This document shows positions 24,601 through 34,893 of a DNA stretch of 64,000 nucleotides, one piece after another. Source of the DNA: Zhengitettix transpicula (taxonomy: Eukaryota; Arthropoda; Insecta; Orthoptera; Tetrigidae); NCBI GenBank assembly GCA_037074705.1, contig CM073595.1:68992139-69056138 (forward strand). Reading direction: 5' to 3'. Numbering within the stretch: the first letter of the stretch is position 1; the number at the start of each line of letters is the position of its first letter. The notes beneath the pieces are model-generated. The model was not told the DNA's origin. It made no database searches and worked only from the letters and a program-made list of their open reading frames with translations. The position numbers and the translations under genes were made by a program.

Positions 24601-26074
24601 AGTAAAAAATACACAATTAAAATTTTTATATTTGTTAAATGCAGAAACATTTCCCTCAAAATGTAATACAACAGGGTTATTTAATATAAAACTTCATCCA
24701 TTCCCTCATCTAGTACAGACCTTGAAAATAATCTCAAATTCATTATGAAAATACTATGACATTTTTATGTAATTAACAATCCCATGAGAATACATTGTAT
24801 TGTATGACATCTGATAGTCAATTTTAATTTCTTGAATTGAGATTGGTGGGAATATAAACTTTGGAAAGTAATTGTATAGTACATACCAGTAACAATAAAA
24901 CTATCCTTTAACATAGCAGCTGACAGTGATTTGGGTAATGGTTTTTCAATAACCAACGGTTGTTCGTTTATTGAACTTATAGAACGCCGTCTTTTAGGAA
25001 CATACTTGTTTTCATCAAATGAAATACTCATCTCAGAATTGACTTCAGTACCATCAAAAACATTAGCTTGCTTCTGCAATAGAAACATTATCAAAATGAT
25101 TAAATGTAAACTTGAAAGAATATATGTATATATGTATAGATACATATAAATGGGCATTGGAGATTCTCCGAGTGAGCATAACATAGATTTTCTGGGCAAA
25201 TAATATGAAGTGACTACTTCCAGAATAGAGAAGATATGGATTCTATGAAACAGAAATTACAGATATTTTAACAAAATTTAAATGATTAATGAATTTGTGC
25301 CTTCAGTTTTAAATTAAATTAAATTTTAAAAAAATTACATATATTTTGGATGTTTTTTTTAAAGTCAGTTTAGATTGACATGAATAGATCATCATTTAAA
25401 TAGGTTTTATATGTGTATTATTAACTGTTTATTTGTAAATAAGATCTGATGCATTTCAATTAAATGAATGAATAGTAAAAGATAATTTCTAAATTAAAAC
25501 TACTAAGTTAACTTGCTATTTGTTGTGTGTGACCTCAATTAGATCAAATGCATAATAAATAATATAAAAAATAAAGCTGTTAACATATTTGCAAAAGAAA
25601 TTATCAGTTGTGACAGTATACTTAATCCATTGATAGAAACTCTTAACAAGGAGCAGTTAAGTCAAAATTAAAATGCACCTTTCGGGCAATAGGCACACTC
25701 TCTTGAACGTTCCCATTGCTTATACTGCTTAGACGGACTGGCGAGCCAACTGCATCATCTATGGCTGGTTGTTGTCTACGTACGTGTTCTTGATTGCTTC
25801 TTATGAATGTAGAGGTTGTATGTACCAATGAATTAATTTGATTACTGTAAAAAAAAAAGCTATCTAAAAAATCTGACATACAAAGACATAAACATAAGAT
25901 GATCATTTTAAATTGTACGAAGGTAAAACCAAACCTTATTAGCTCGTTTTCCCAATTCTTTTCACTTGAGGGTGATTTTCGAGCCTTGTCTTGCTGCAAG
26001 GCTTCAGCTGCATTTTTATCAATTTTATTTAAGAGATCTTCTGCTTTATAAGCCAATCCTTTGAACCAAGCCAT
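17637..26074 (-). CDS. GOLGA5: Golgin-84 (golgin subfamily A member 5), complete 11-exon gene
   Basis: Golgi coiled-coil tether. In other animals golgin-84 is a Rab1-binding, tail-anchored protein that tethers intra-Golgi COPI vesicles and supports Golgi ribbon structure. Exons on the minus strand: 25935-26074, 25679-25844, 24887-25073, 24189-24285, 23995-24123, 23006-23163, 21287-21549, 20048-20290, 19501-19576, 17766-17926, 17637-17693. All introns are GT-AG, phases match, and the total is 1677 nt (558 aa plus stop). From memory, human is about 731 aa and Drosophila about 516, so the length fits an insect. Conserved points: N-terminus MAWFKGLAYKAEDLLNKID; heptad-rich coiled coil about residues 215-475; juxtamembrane block VKKAYSSLDAVSIRTGVF then LRRYPLAR; membrane anchor about 534-552; 6-residue tail SNSPQT. 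The start has A at -3 and G at +4, with an in-frame TAA four codons upstream (26084-26086). Identity is from recalled family sequence, not a search. Confidence 0.95.
17766..17926 (-). CDS. GOLGA5: golgin-84 exon 10 (residues 487-540), juxtamembrane block and first half of the anchor
   Basis: The acceptor is ATTTCAG|GAAGAT and the donor TATGTG|GTAAGT. It encodes the golgin-84 signature VKKAYSSLDAVSIRTGVF then LRRYPLARIVVFSYV. The intron cuts the membrane helix after Val540. Confidence 0.96.
18340..18580 (+). repeat. Penelope-type terminal fragment with hammerhead-like core, in golgin-84 intron 9
   Basis: The core at 18508-18542 reads CTGATAA, AGATACAAAAAGGTATC, GAAACGTAGTC, with a good GATAC/GTATC stem. 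The box CTGATAA lacks the catalytic G8, so it should not cleave. It is antisense to golgin-84. The outer limits are approximate. Confidence 0.5.
19501..19576 (-). CDS. GOLGA5: golgin-84 exon 9 (residues 462-486 plus 1 nt)
   Basis: The acceptor is TTTTCAG|AAGAAA and the donor GATGATG|GTTAGT. It encodes a Ser/Gly/Asp spacer between the coiled coil and the membrane-proximal block. Intron 9 (1574 bp) carries a Penelope-type fragment around 18.34-18.58 kb. Confidence 0.86.
20048..20290 (-). CDS. GOLGA5: golgin-84 exon 8 (residues 381-461), most conserved coiled coil
   Basis: The acceptor is CTTTCAG|GAATTG and the donor TTAGAG|GTCTGT, a slightly weak donor. It encodes LQDREAELTRLRTQLSQKLT, ELGSRLQVLTNTLVQKQNTL and NSLRLQLETLE. 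These align closely with the vertebrate blocks RDEEIQKLRNQLTNKTL, ELENRLHQLTETLIQKQTML and NSLVFQLERLE. Confidence 0.96.
21287..21549 (-). CDS. GOLGA5: golgin-84 exon 7 (residues 293-380), coiled coil
   Basis: The acceptor is CTTCCAG|GAGCTG and the donor GCTGAG|GTAAAC. It begins GAGVSQNFDEATVLELKAMR, matching the family pattern of a Ser-rich spacer followed by ELEELR..., then continuous heptads. Its acceptor is unusual: a TTA/TAA trinucleotide repeat sits where most of the pyrimidine tract and branch region would be. Confidence 0.93.
21574..21617. repeat. TTA/ATT microsatellite beside the golgin-84 exon 7 acceptor
   Basis: About 14 near-perfect ATT units on plus, flanked by ATTCTT variants. 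It ends about 25 nt upstream of the exon 7 splice site on the minus strand. Confidence 0.95.
23006..23163 (-). CDS. GOLGA5: golgin-84 exon 6 (residues 240-292 plus 1 nt), coiled coil
   Basis: The acceptor is TTTACAG|GATTGA and the donor CGTAAAG|GTTTGT. It encodes LQKELESSRNT then KIRAQRILNEKEHIISELRK. This aligns with the vertebrate stretch around LESSKQELIDYKQKATRIL and KEKLINSLKEG. Confidence 0.92.
23995..24123 (-). CDS. GOLGA5: golgin-84 exon 5 (residues 197-239 plus 2 nt), start of coiled coil
   Basis: The acceptor is TTCACAG|GTCTGT and the donor CAGCA|GTAAGA. It ends in EEKLQNYELLKQEASELKQ, a heptad pattern where the coiled coil begins. Intron 5 is 831 bp. Confidence 0.87.
24189..24285 (-). 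CDS. GOLGA5: golgin-84 exon 4 (residues 165-196 plus 2 nt)
   Basis: The acceptor is TTCACAG|ATGATC and the donor TTTGA|GTATGT. It is an acidic Ser/Asn-rich linker. The following intron is only 65 bp (24124-24188), the smallest in the gene. Confidence 0.85.
24887..25073 (-). CDS. GOLGA5: golgin-84 exon 3 (residues 103-164 plus 1 nt)
   Basis: The acceptor is TTGCAG|AAGCAA and the donor ACTG|GTATGT. It contains a basic run KRRRSISS followed by IEKPLPKSLSAAMLKDSF. It is low-complexity linker and not diagnostic on its own, but the frame and phase join both neighbours. Confidence 0.87.
25679..25844 (-). CDS. GOLGA5: golgin-84 exon 2 (residues 47-102)
   Basis: The acceptor is TTACAG|TAATC and the donor CGAAAG|GTGCAT. 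It completes Ser47 across the junction. It encodes a Ser/Gln/Arg-rich, probably disordered segment, which is the poorly conserved linker region in the family. Intron 2 is 605 bp. Confidence 0.88.
25935..26074 (-). CDS. GOLGA5: golgin-84 exon 1 (residues 1-46 plus 2 nt)
   Basis: Starts at the ATG and ends ATAAG|GTTTGG. It encodes the family-typical N-terminus, in which WF.GLA.KAEDLLN matches the vertebrate WF.DLA.KAEDLLN pattern. Intron 1 is only 90 bp. Confidence 0.93.
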
Positions 26075-26086
26075 TTTTGCGAGTTA

Positions 26087-26868
26087 AATTGTCTCGTTAC
26101 TTTAACTAAAGACGTCTTCGGTCCATTATCATTTTTTCAACAGTTTGTCACTTCCACAACTACATTTGAGCCCACAAGACTGACAAGCAACGCAGCACAT
26201 TCAACTGGCAAGAAAACAAGTTGCAGACATCTCTGGGTGAAAGGACAGCCAACCTAAAGACAATAATATACCTATATTTGTATAGTTTCTTGACTGTACG
26301 ATAAGATACAAATACTTTATGTAACTTTATTTTCTTATGTATTCCAAATAATGTTTCATATTATACACTCACAATTGTACCGATCTGACACTACAAAATA
26401 TTATGTCAATTTATGTTAATTAAGGTATTAAAAATAAATATAGATGATCTGTTTATTATAAATTGTAAAGGAAAATTATTTATTAATGAATTCTTTTGAC
26501 ATTGTCATTATTAACAACTATTAAAAAAGCAAAGTAATTACCCTTCACACGAGGGAAATTCGTGGCCCGAAACTAAATTTTCCTGTATGCACAACATATT
26601 TCTCCCAGGCAGAACACGTTCCTATTTATCATATTTTCGTAACAAACGAATTGGATATTATTTTAAAATAGAATTCGAAGAAAGTAAACAATTGTGTTTT
26701 GCGAACTTCTGTCGTATTAGTTGCAGCGAAGGCAACAAGTTATTTAGACTTCAGCCGTCTCCAAGACTCCGCCCCCGAAGCATCACGTCACAGGCAGGTC
26801 AGGGCTAGGTAGCAGACGAAAAGTAACAGACAAAACTCGCGGGGAACGGATAGCAGACGGCGATTAGT
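26087..26868. promoter_or_regulatory. Probable bidirectional promoter between golgin-84 and a plus-strand gene
   Basis: The two start codons diverge with 794 bp between them. The plus-side part (about 26720-26868) is clearly richer in GC and CpG than the surrounding DNA. It contains a CCGCCCC box (26769-26775 area) and TCACGTCA (26783-26790), read TGACGTGA on the minus strand, an ATF/XBP1-type element. Both 5' untranslated regions must lie here. Transcription starts were not located. Confidence 0.55.
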
Positions 26869-26982
26869 ATGTGGCGGAAGAGGCGGCAAGTTCGCGTTCT
26901 CGTGCTGGCGAGCCTCGCTCTCGTTATTATATACTTCATGACAACACTGCTTCACACTTTCAAATACCGCAGCAGGCGCAAG
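26869..26982 (+). CDS. First coding exon of an unidentified type II (signal-anchor) membrane protein
   Basis: 38 codons from ATG to a strong donor CGCAAG|GTAAGC. An in-frame TAG lies six codons upstream (26851-26853), and the ATG has A at -3. The product starts MWRKRRQVRV, a strongly basic cytosolic head. One hydrophobic segment of about 20 residues follows (VLVLASLALVIIYFMTTLL) and then a basic HTFKYRSRRK stem. This layout is typical of Golgi type II enzymes such as sulfotransferases and glycosyltransferases. The LVIIYF...LH...RR pattern faintly recalls chondroitin 4-sulfotransferases, but that is a guess. It is divergent from golgin-84 and probably shares its promoter. The catalytic exons were not found. 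Confidence 0.7.
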
Positions 26983-27464
26983 GTAAGCTTCTCAACAATA
27001 ACCTTAACTTCATTGTTAATTTCATTGTGTTGACAGAATAAGAAAATTTTCAATTTAAAAAATTCGCACCGAAAATTTATGACAATTTCAAACATTGTGG
27101 ATGATTGATAATTTCGAACTTACAAGGGAAAAAAACCTATGATTTGAGTAGATGTGCATTTCTCCAAATTATTGATTATAAATTACCGTTCACTTGCTTC
27201 TTAATCGATTTAGTTGCTTTAAAAATTGAGCGTTCTTCCAGCAACAATGTGGTTCACCTGCAAATAATTCACGCGCCATATAAATTTCAATACGTACAAA
27301 TTTCGTGACGGATACCGATAAAAGAAAAATTCTCTTTGGTAGTTCCGAAGTATATAGATAAGAAGATAACATGGAAATTTTTTAGAATGATACCAGTCGA
27401 TTTTAAATAAGATATTTAATACCGTTTATTTGTCAAGTGAATTATTTTCGTTTAATTTTTACAG

Positions 27465-27547
27465 GGTATAAGAGATATAGTAATAGACTTTTCGTTTGAT
27501 TCGTCAGATGAATGCACACATGTTATTGATCCCACCAATAGCATACA
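27465..27547 (+). CDS. Possible second exon of the type II membrane protein gene
   Basis: A good acceptor (TTTAATTTTTACAG|GG) opens a phase-0 reading frame, GIRDIVIDFSFDSSDECTHV..., which joins exon 1 directly. The frame meets TAG at 27549-27551. Either the exon ends at the weak donor ACA|GTAGCA (27547) or this is a short alternative last exon giving a 66-residue product. No family was recognised and it may be chance. Confidence 0.3.
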
Positions 27548-27551
27548 GTAG

Positions 27552-28573
27552 CAGTCGTCAAAAAAAAATTTCTTTCGTAATTATATAGCCTGCCTGTTTT
27601 GAGTGTGTGTTCAGTCGTAAATTAGGTTTTCACCGACAAGTTTATCCATTGTTTCGCGGCAGTACCGGAAATTACATTCGCTTTTCACGATTTCAAATTC
27701 GCTCGTCTCCTTTCCTAAAGAGACGTTAAGTGGTTGATCGTTCGTAAAACACACACGGAAAGGAAATTGTAAGTTCGGACGAATGTAGTTTATTGATAAC
27801 AGGTAGAAAAAAATTTATCATTGTGACGAAGGTCTTACGATCATCGTATGGCAAGGCAATAAGTAACTAATGATAATATCACAGTGATATCAGGAGATGT
27901 GCTGATGCAAGAACAGCTTATCGTGACGCTGATAACCTAAGCAATCCGAAATACATTGAACAGACGCCCCGAATCAAAAGGTGATTTCAAATCACGAGCG
28001 TTTGTGCTCTAAAATCCTCAGAAGTGGAAACTAATCGCGGATCAGCTTCTCGATGTTTGAAGCGCCTGAGATCCTGCAGCACTTTCGACGACACTGCAAA
28101 CAAGGAAACATAAATCGTTAAAGCTACGAGGACGATCCTGCACAGTTTTGCAGAACAATCTCGACGTTTCCCTCGCATGGATATCGCATGCTGTGGATTC
28201 CTTTGCCTTTTAATTACCCTCGTAACGGAAACGATTCGCGTAAAGCTATTTCGCTGTTCCCTAAGTTATTTTTGTCACTCTGATTTCCTCGTCACTTATC
28301 AGTTTCATATCTTGGTATTAGACTCCGACGTGTTGAAAAAGATAACACTCAAATTGCTGCACTTTCTTGCGCATTGAAACTTTCAGGTTGAGGTCAACTT
28401 GTCAGTTGATCTTCAACGACGGACGGACAATTATTTCCCTTTAAGGAAATCATCAAACCCAGTAAAATAGAGTTCGCGGACTTCAGTCAGTCGGCCAGGA
28501 GTACCAACAAATCTCAAACTCATTACCTCAATTTCAAACGCTGTTTTATATACCCATGAAAAATATTTTCCAT
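27552..28573. other. No exon recognised; possible intron or intergenic DNA
   Basis: It follows the divergent type II membrane gene start. If that gene is real, this is intron or flank. Two short open frames meet head-to-head at 28.18 kb without coding pattern. Confidence 0.5.
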
Positions 28574-28903
28574 TACCGATTATGGTAAATCAGATTCAAT
28601 CTGGGTTGTATTCCAGTTATTTTTATGTAACGCTCCTCCACCTCCATCCCTAAAGGTGCTTCATATGCCGAAAGGGGCTGAAATTATACACAAACAACAT
28701 CGGTAGAAATACTAACAATATAATAGACCCCGTTTATCATGTTAACGTTCCTTGGGGTTAAACGACATGTTGAATGTTATAATTAAACTCAGTGATATCC
28801 ATAACCCCGGATTTGACTATAATCTCGGTTGTTTTCGCGTTAATTTCTTGGAACGCCCCTGCACCCCCACTCCTAATGGTGCTCCCTTCTCAGTTGAGTT
28901 TTT
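28574..28903 (-). mobile_element. Helitron-like long-form fragment
   Basis: It contains two partial units in the same order as the 57052 copy: a CTGGGTTGTATTCC...TTTTTATGTAACGCTCC block, TATGCCGAAAGGGGCTGAAA, GGGGTTAAACGACATGTTGA and then CTCAGTGATATCCATAACCC. Neither end is preserved. Confidence 0.6.
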
Positions 28904-31232
28904 TAAAGTTATTTATTTTCTTATGACTGTATGTGACCAAATTTCAATTTCATCAATAAAAAATAAGACGGAGGAGAATCGGCTCGTTCACATCGAGAAT
29001 GTAAAATTGCAGTCTGATAGTTGTCTCGATTGCTAATAATCCACCATTGATAGTATGCAGCAGCGACGATAATTATAAGTTTTATAATAGATATATATTA
29101 TACTTATTACAACCAATGCAATTTATCAATGGTTCTTAAATACACGGTACATAAAAATAAATAGAATTCCCTTGCGTGGATGATCGGGCAGATGGTTTTG
29201 GATTCTGTAGAAGACATAACCACTTCCGTGCATTTGGTCAAGACTTGAGAAACTATGTTTCGAGTTGTGCACCTTTGAGCTTCTTAACTTAGTTTCCTCT
29301 TACGCCCGACAGACAAAGTACATATTGGCCGTCTGAATCACTTGTCCCGTAGTTCGCGACGTAGACAGTTTCTCGGAAATGACGTAAAGACTTAAGCAGA
29401 CGTGCCTTGGTACTGTCGACACGCCCTGGAAACTCTAAAAGCCATTATACGAAGCACTATTTACGAGCGCACTAAACTGCTTTACAATCGTTGAAAATTG
29501 CGCTGCCTTCACGCCTGCTTGTCTTGCAAATTTAATCCAGCCGATTCAAACGAGGCCTCACGTTCAGCCCCATGACATTTGGAAAACAATTGGGGTGGAT
29601 AAATATCAAAATATTCGTTGTTTTCTCCTAATTACGAACCCAGAGACGTGTTTTCCAGATCTCAAAAACCAGAATGGGATCAAATCAGAGACAAGCCACT
29701 CGAAAATAAGTTTATTCCTCCTTACAGTCAGGATTTCTTAGGTTTCTGAGAAAAGGGAGTGATAAATAAAGAAGTATTTTGGAAGTTCATACAAAAATTT
29801 GCAGCCTCGGTAGGTAATAGTAGTATAATATTATGCATGATGCTCCGATGTATGAGAAAGATGAGTGACTGATAGATGCCGCAATTGATGACAACAAACC
29901 GAAAGAACTCGAGGGACATTGCGAAATTATATTGGAAAATCTACAGAGAAATCCGAAGCCGAAAAAACGTCGACCGACAGTGGCCTGGAAAGGTGAGAAA
30001 GAGAAGGAGCTCCAGTCGGCGGGAAAAGTGGCGGATCTTGTAGGGTTTCATCATGATTTACTCAGATTTTAATTCATGTGCACTTTTAATCAGGTTCATT
30101 ACTTCTAAAATTCCGTTGGGGAGGGAGGAATAGAAAGTCTCATATTGAAAAACCTGTGCTTTAAATGAATATTGTGCATATATTGGGAAAAAAATAGTCG
30201 TAATCATGTAGGACCAAAGGTTTTGAGCTCAATGGAGACAGTTCTTGGCCGTCATCGTACGAATTTAGCAATCCTTTGAAGCTGAGAGAATCTCTAAACG
30301 TTCCATCATAAAGTTACGATTATAAGGGATGAAATAAAATGAATTATGCGATTAACTCCCCTAAATCCAAGGACACTTCAACACTTTCGTCCATTTAGTT
30401 CAAAGTGTGATGAAAGAACGATAGATATCTCTCTGGATCAAATAATCTTGGACAGACAATACTATCTGATTTTACACTATTGTTTGTGAAACACTCCACA
30501 GAGTTAATAAGATATACGTGCGTATCTAATATTATTGGTTTATATTAATCAGTGTTGATACCAGTGTTCGACACGCCATTTTTTTTTCATTTAACTTGAA
30601 ATGTTACATTACAATCTTTACTTTAAAAGTAGACATGTTACTATCGTTTCAATATTTCACTTATTACACTCGCCTTTATTTACAATTTTATTTCCACTTT
30701 AACCCAAAAATAACACACTTGTAAGTTTACAACGTCGCTGAAGCAACTTGACAAATAGGGAATGTTACATTTACATGCCACAAGTAAGCATACTGCTTTA
30801 AGAATCGTTCTGACTCAGCAAGATTTAGTAGGTTTCTTTTGAGGGACACTAAAGAGTGATTGTCAAATGAGTTTAAATGGAGAAACGCACACTTTCTCTA
30901 CCCTGAATTCCTGAGATGGTTAATTCCGTTGGACTGACGCTTCCGTTCCATTCTAATAACGCCTCAAATACAGTTTTTTTTAATGATTACATTAGATTTC
31001 TTGATTCTTATTAGTCCCCTAGTCCTCCATGAGGAAATGTGACAAGTCAAAGAATTATTACATACATAGATAACAAACACAACAATGGAATACACAATGA
31101 AGAACAGGGGCTACACAAAAGTAAGAATAACACATAAACAGATAAAAGAAAATACAAAATAATAAATACGGAAATAAAAAATTTATATTAAAACTAGGAT
31201 CAAAGTGATTCAAGTTATCCCTTTCGTGACCT
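28904..31232. other. No gene seen
   Basis: Only short frames and no recognisable repeat ends. Confidence 0.55.
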
Positions 31233-31583
31233 TCATCGTGGGGCATGGCGACAAAAATATCCGAAGAAATGGAAATATATGTAATTATGTCCAGAAAAAT
31301 AGTTTTTCCCTGCTATTGTGAGCTCTCGTTGCGCTTCTATTCTCTGCAGACATGAATCTGTTTCTGTTTTCATCTTGTGGTCGTGGTTTTTCCTTTCTGG
31401 TTTTTGAACACAAGCCGAGGCACCTCGGTCAGTTTTGAGAGGTCGCCACTTGCTATTCAGAATACCAAAGGCATCTCCCTTTAAATATATTTCACGTACC
31501 CATCCGATTCTACGATAGTGACGACGACGTCTCCGCGTTAGAAGAATATTATCTTGAAGATGCAGATTATTTATTAATTTCAC
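31233..31583 (-). pseudogene. Open frame with faint resemblance to a PIF/Harbinger transposase N-terminus
   Basis: A 116-codon open frame contains LLTRRRRRHYRRIGWVREIY followed by LKGDAFGIL. This recalls the RRRRR...W.V..I....G.F..L start of Harbinger-type transposases. The remainder matches nothing I recognise and no DDE residues can be assigned. It could be a chance frame. Confidence 0.2.
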
Positions 31584-31763
31584 TCCAATGAGGACTTCAC
31601 GAATGGGATATCATCGGATAAAAACGTATTCAGTGCGCGCACTCAATTCGTACGACCAGTATATATATTTGCCTGGTGTTGGTTTTCGATTTCATAGAAA
31701 AATCCAATAATAATAATGAAATCCGTAAACTTTATCCTAATAAGTCTACCGAATATAAAGAGT

Positions 31764-31766
<3 letters not shown>

Positions 31767-31820
<54 letters not shown>

Positions 31821-31821
31821 G
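31767..31821. repeat. Compound CA then TA microsatellite
   Basis: About 18 CA units (31767-31802) followed directly by about 9 TA units. Confidence 0.95.
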
Positions 31822-32942
31822 TAGAGAATACTAAGGAATTTATTTTATTTAAGCTTTTCTGTCTTCAGTTCGGCAATACAGGCGATGTATTTCCGTTACT
31901 CGCAATGTTTACGAACATATAACGCTGGGACAAAATGTGACTCGAGGGAAAGGTATAAAAGCCTTGGGAGTTGAACACAGCTTAGTCAGTAGCATAGAGA
32001 CACCTCACGCAAGCAGGTGGTGATATTGTTTACATCAATCAATAGTGGAGCAGTCGCCGAGTGGTTGTTGGTATTTGTTTGTGTCTGGGAAGGAAAGTTT
32101 GGTTGAATGGACTGGAGTCGGACGTTCTGTCCGGGTGCGTCGTTGGTTGTTGTTTTTATCAGAGTCTGAATTCATTCTGATCCTAAACAATTTTCTGCAT
32201 AATAGTGGATCCAATTTGTATTTTTTTTTAAGGTCGTTGTGTTTGCATGCGGATTTAGTATAACTAATCTCACTCGAGGTTCAGACTTGCCAAAGGTTGG
32301 TCAAAGGCCACGGGAGATGGTAATCCCGAGTAATGCCGTCTATCTATGATAGCTCTGCCAACAAATCCTATCTCCACACCTCCTATGGTGGCACTGGGCA
32401 ATACAGCTTGCTGTAGCAAAGTGGGAGAAGGGTGTTTAATTTAGGGTTGTGAGTTTGAGCATTAACAAACCTCGAAGTAACGAGCATACGTTGGGTGTGC
32501 TGGGTCACTTGGGAACCGCTTTTGACGTTCCAAAAATACTTTTTTAGTTTTATTTGTGGATAATACATTGTAAAAAGTTCTATAGTTTTGTCTTCATTTT
32601 GTAAATTCCTATATTTTATTGGAGGCCCGTATGCGACCCTGAGATATGTTGCTTTTTATTTTTAATAGCTTTATTTATTCAATTTTTTTCACTGAATATT
32701 TTTGTAACTCTTTCAAACTAATTGAGGATCGTAATGGCTCTATTCTTTGAATTTCAAGGCTGAGAACGATTGTGTCTAATTATTATTACAGTGTATACGT
32801 GTTGGTAGATCAGGTAGTACTGGACGAACTTTATGTTGCTAAAACATTATGAAATACGTATGCAGTATATAAATGTACCGTTTTATTATAAAAAAATATT
32901 TCATTACGAAGAAATGTAACTATTTTTTTATTGTGCAGTACA

Positions 32943-32976
32943 GTCTCTCTATCTCTATCTCTCTCTCTTTCTCTCA
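32943..32976. repeat. Imperfect TC microsatellite
   Basis: TC-rich run interrupted by ATCTCTATCT and a TTT. Confidence 0.85.
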
Positions 32977-33137
32977 TTACATTATTTGATTATAATTCTT
33001 TCCACCCTTATGGTAATTGTTTCTCACCCCCAATAGTACAGTTTCTCGTGTTTTTAAGAATGTGTGTACCAAGTTTTGTTGCAATCTGTCAAAGTGTTCA
33101 ATTTTTATACATATTATCGTACATTTTTATTGTGTAG

Positions 33138-33470
33138 ACTAGCCGGGTCTCCATCGTTGCCCGGACTTCAATCTGGATTGTTTTTGCGTTATTTTTATGT
33201 AACACCTTTCCATCCCCACCCATAGGCCGAAAGGGGTTGAGTATATAAACAAACAAGATCGGTGTCATTGACCCCGACAAATATTTATACAACCTACATA
33301 TCGGCCGTTTAGCATGTTTGAATATTTCCACCCCCGCTCCGCTGGTAGATGTGTCTCAGTCCGACAGTTTGCTTCCTGGTCGCAAGGAAATTGGTGAAAT
33401 TTGCCCCACGGACGTAGATTTGTATGCGGAACATACAAACACTCTGTTTAATTTATTCGAAGATCTAAGA
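33138..33470 (-). mobile_element. Helitron-like non-autonomous element, complete short form
   Basis: On minus it runs from TCTTAGATCTTCGAATAAAT (33470, preceded by A) to a CCGGGC...GCCCGG-type hairpin and CTAGT (33138-33142). Internal landmarks include TGTATGTTCCGC, TCTACG and ACGGCCGATATGTAGG. At 333 bp it is one of the two cleanest copies for defining the ends. Confidence 0.75.
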
Positions 33471-34622
33471 TTATTTTCTGCGTTTATTAGCGAGTATTGA
33501 AACAGGCGTCCACAAAAAATCAGTGTATATACAGGCAAAATAAACATAAGGAATTTGAATAAATTTTATTTTACTGACGTCTTGGCTGCAGATACAACAT
33601 ATAAATATAAATACGAAAGAAATTGAAATTTAAGATACATGAAGTATTATTTCTTCTTCCCTGTAAATAGGCATTTAATTTTATTTGTTACAATCGGGAC
33701 AGTCCTTTATCGGAAACATTCTGCAGGTGAATTGATACAGTATTTTATTGTCCGATTTATAAATCATAATTTTCTCTCCTATCTGCCATTATTGAATTTT
33801 CCCCCCATGATTCTATAAAGATTTTCGTGGAGCGATCTAATCTAGATCTAACTAATGTGAAGTATGATAGATCGGTTGTTTCACAACTCCGCTTTTTTTA
33901 AAATTCCTCTTAATGAAACATAAAGATTTGCTCGTTTATTTTTTTGGTCGTGCTACACACCTGCCTCTTCCCAGCAGACGCCCTTGGGATTACTTCTCCG
34001 ACAAAGCTACATTCAGGTTCTTCTATACAAATATGTTTATAGAGCGAGATTGAATTTCTCATTTCCAAGACTGCTGTTACAAAAATTACCAGAAGCGACC
34101 TAAAACGTATCGATGACTCGTTGGAATTTTAGACCTCCACCTGGCTGATTACTAGCTCTTTTTTTTTTACAAAAAAAAATGAAATCTCACACTTACGTAA
34201 AGATTACTCAAGGAAACGTAGACGTACTTTTAATCTTTTTATTCTACGTCAAAGTGTTTCTCATTGCAAGGTCAGACATCTGATTAACGGCTGTAAATAT
34301 GCGTTCCCATAAACTATTCAGCATAATTTCAGCTACGAGTCAAGGCCTCATTTTTAATAATTAATGTAAAATGTAAAACACCTAAATACGTTTGTTAAAG
34401 TTTTCATTATCTATCGCATTGCAGCTTTGAATTTGTAATTGTATTGTCATTGATCTTATAGCGCCTAATGTTTCTGTTTGCTGATTGTCACTTAGTCAGT
34501 TTACAGATTTCGTTATTGTGTGGACCATTACATAAATTCCTTTTATTTCCATCTCTCAAGTTTCTAGAGGTCGTGAAAAAATTATAATATCATAATTTTG
34601 ATTTTACGTCTCTTTTAATGTA

Positions 34623-34893
34623 TCTATCTAATAAATAAAGTAGACTGAGTGTATGTTCCGCGTACAAATCTACACCCGTGGAGAAAAAACGTGTTCCTTT
34701 CTAACTGGAAACTAACACTGCGGGGGTAAGACACGAATATACCACCAGGGCGGGGGTGGACAAGGTGGAAATTTTCAAACATTTTAAATGGCCGTTGAAT
34801 ATATATTTGTCGGGTCAATGTGATTAATAGTATTTCTACCGATGTTGTTTGTATAAAATTGAACCAAGATTGGAGTCAAATCCGGCGGTTAGT
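34623..34893 (+). mobile_element. Helitron-like element, 3'-truncated
   Basis: The 5' end TCTATCTAATAAATAAAGTA is intact, followed by TGTATGTTCCGCGTACAAAT and ACACCCGTGGAG. Homology fades after GTTTGTATAAAATTGAACC and a short GTCAAATCCGG block. No hairpin or CTAGT end is present. Confidence 0.65.
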
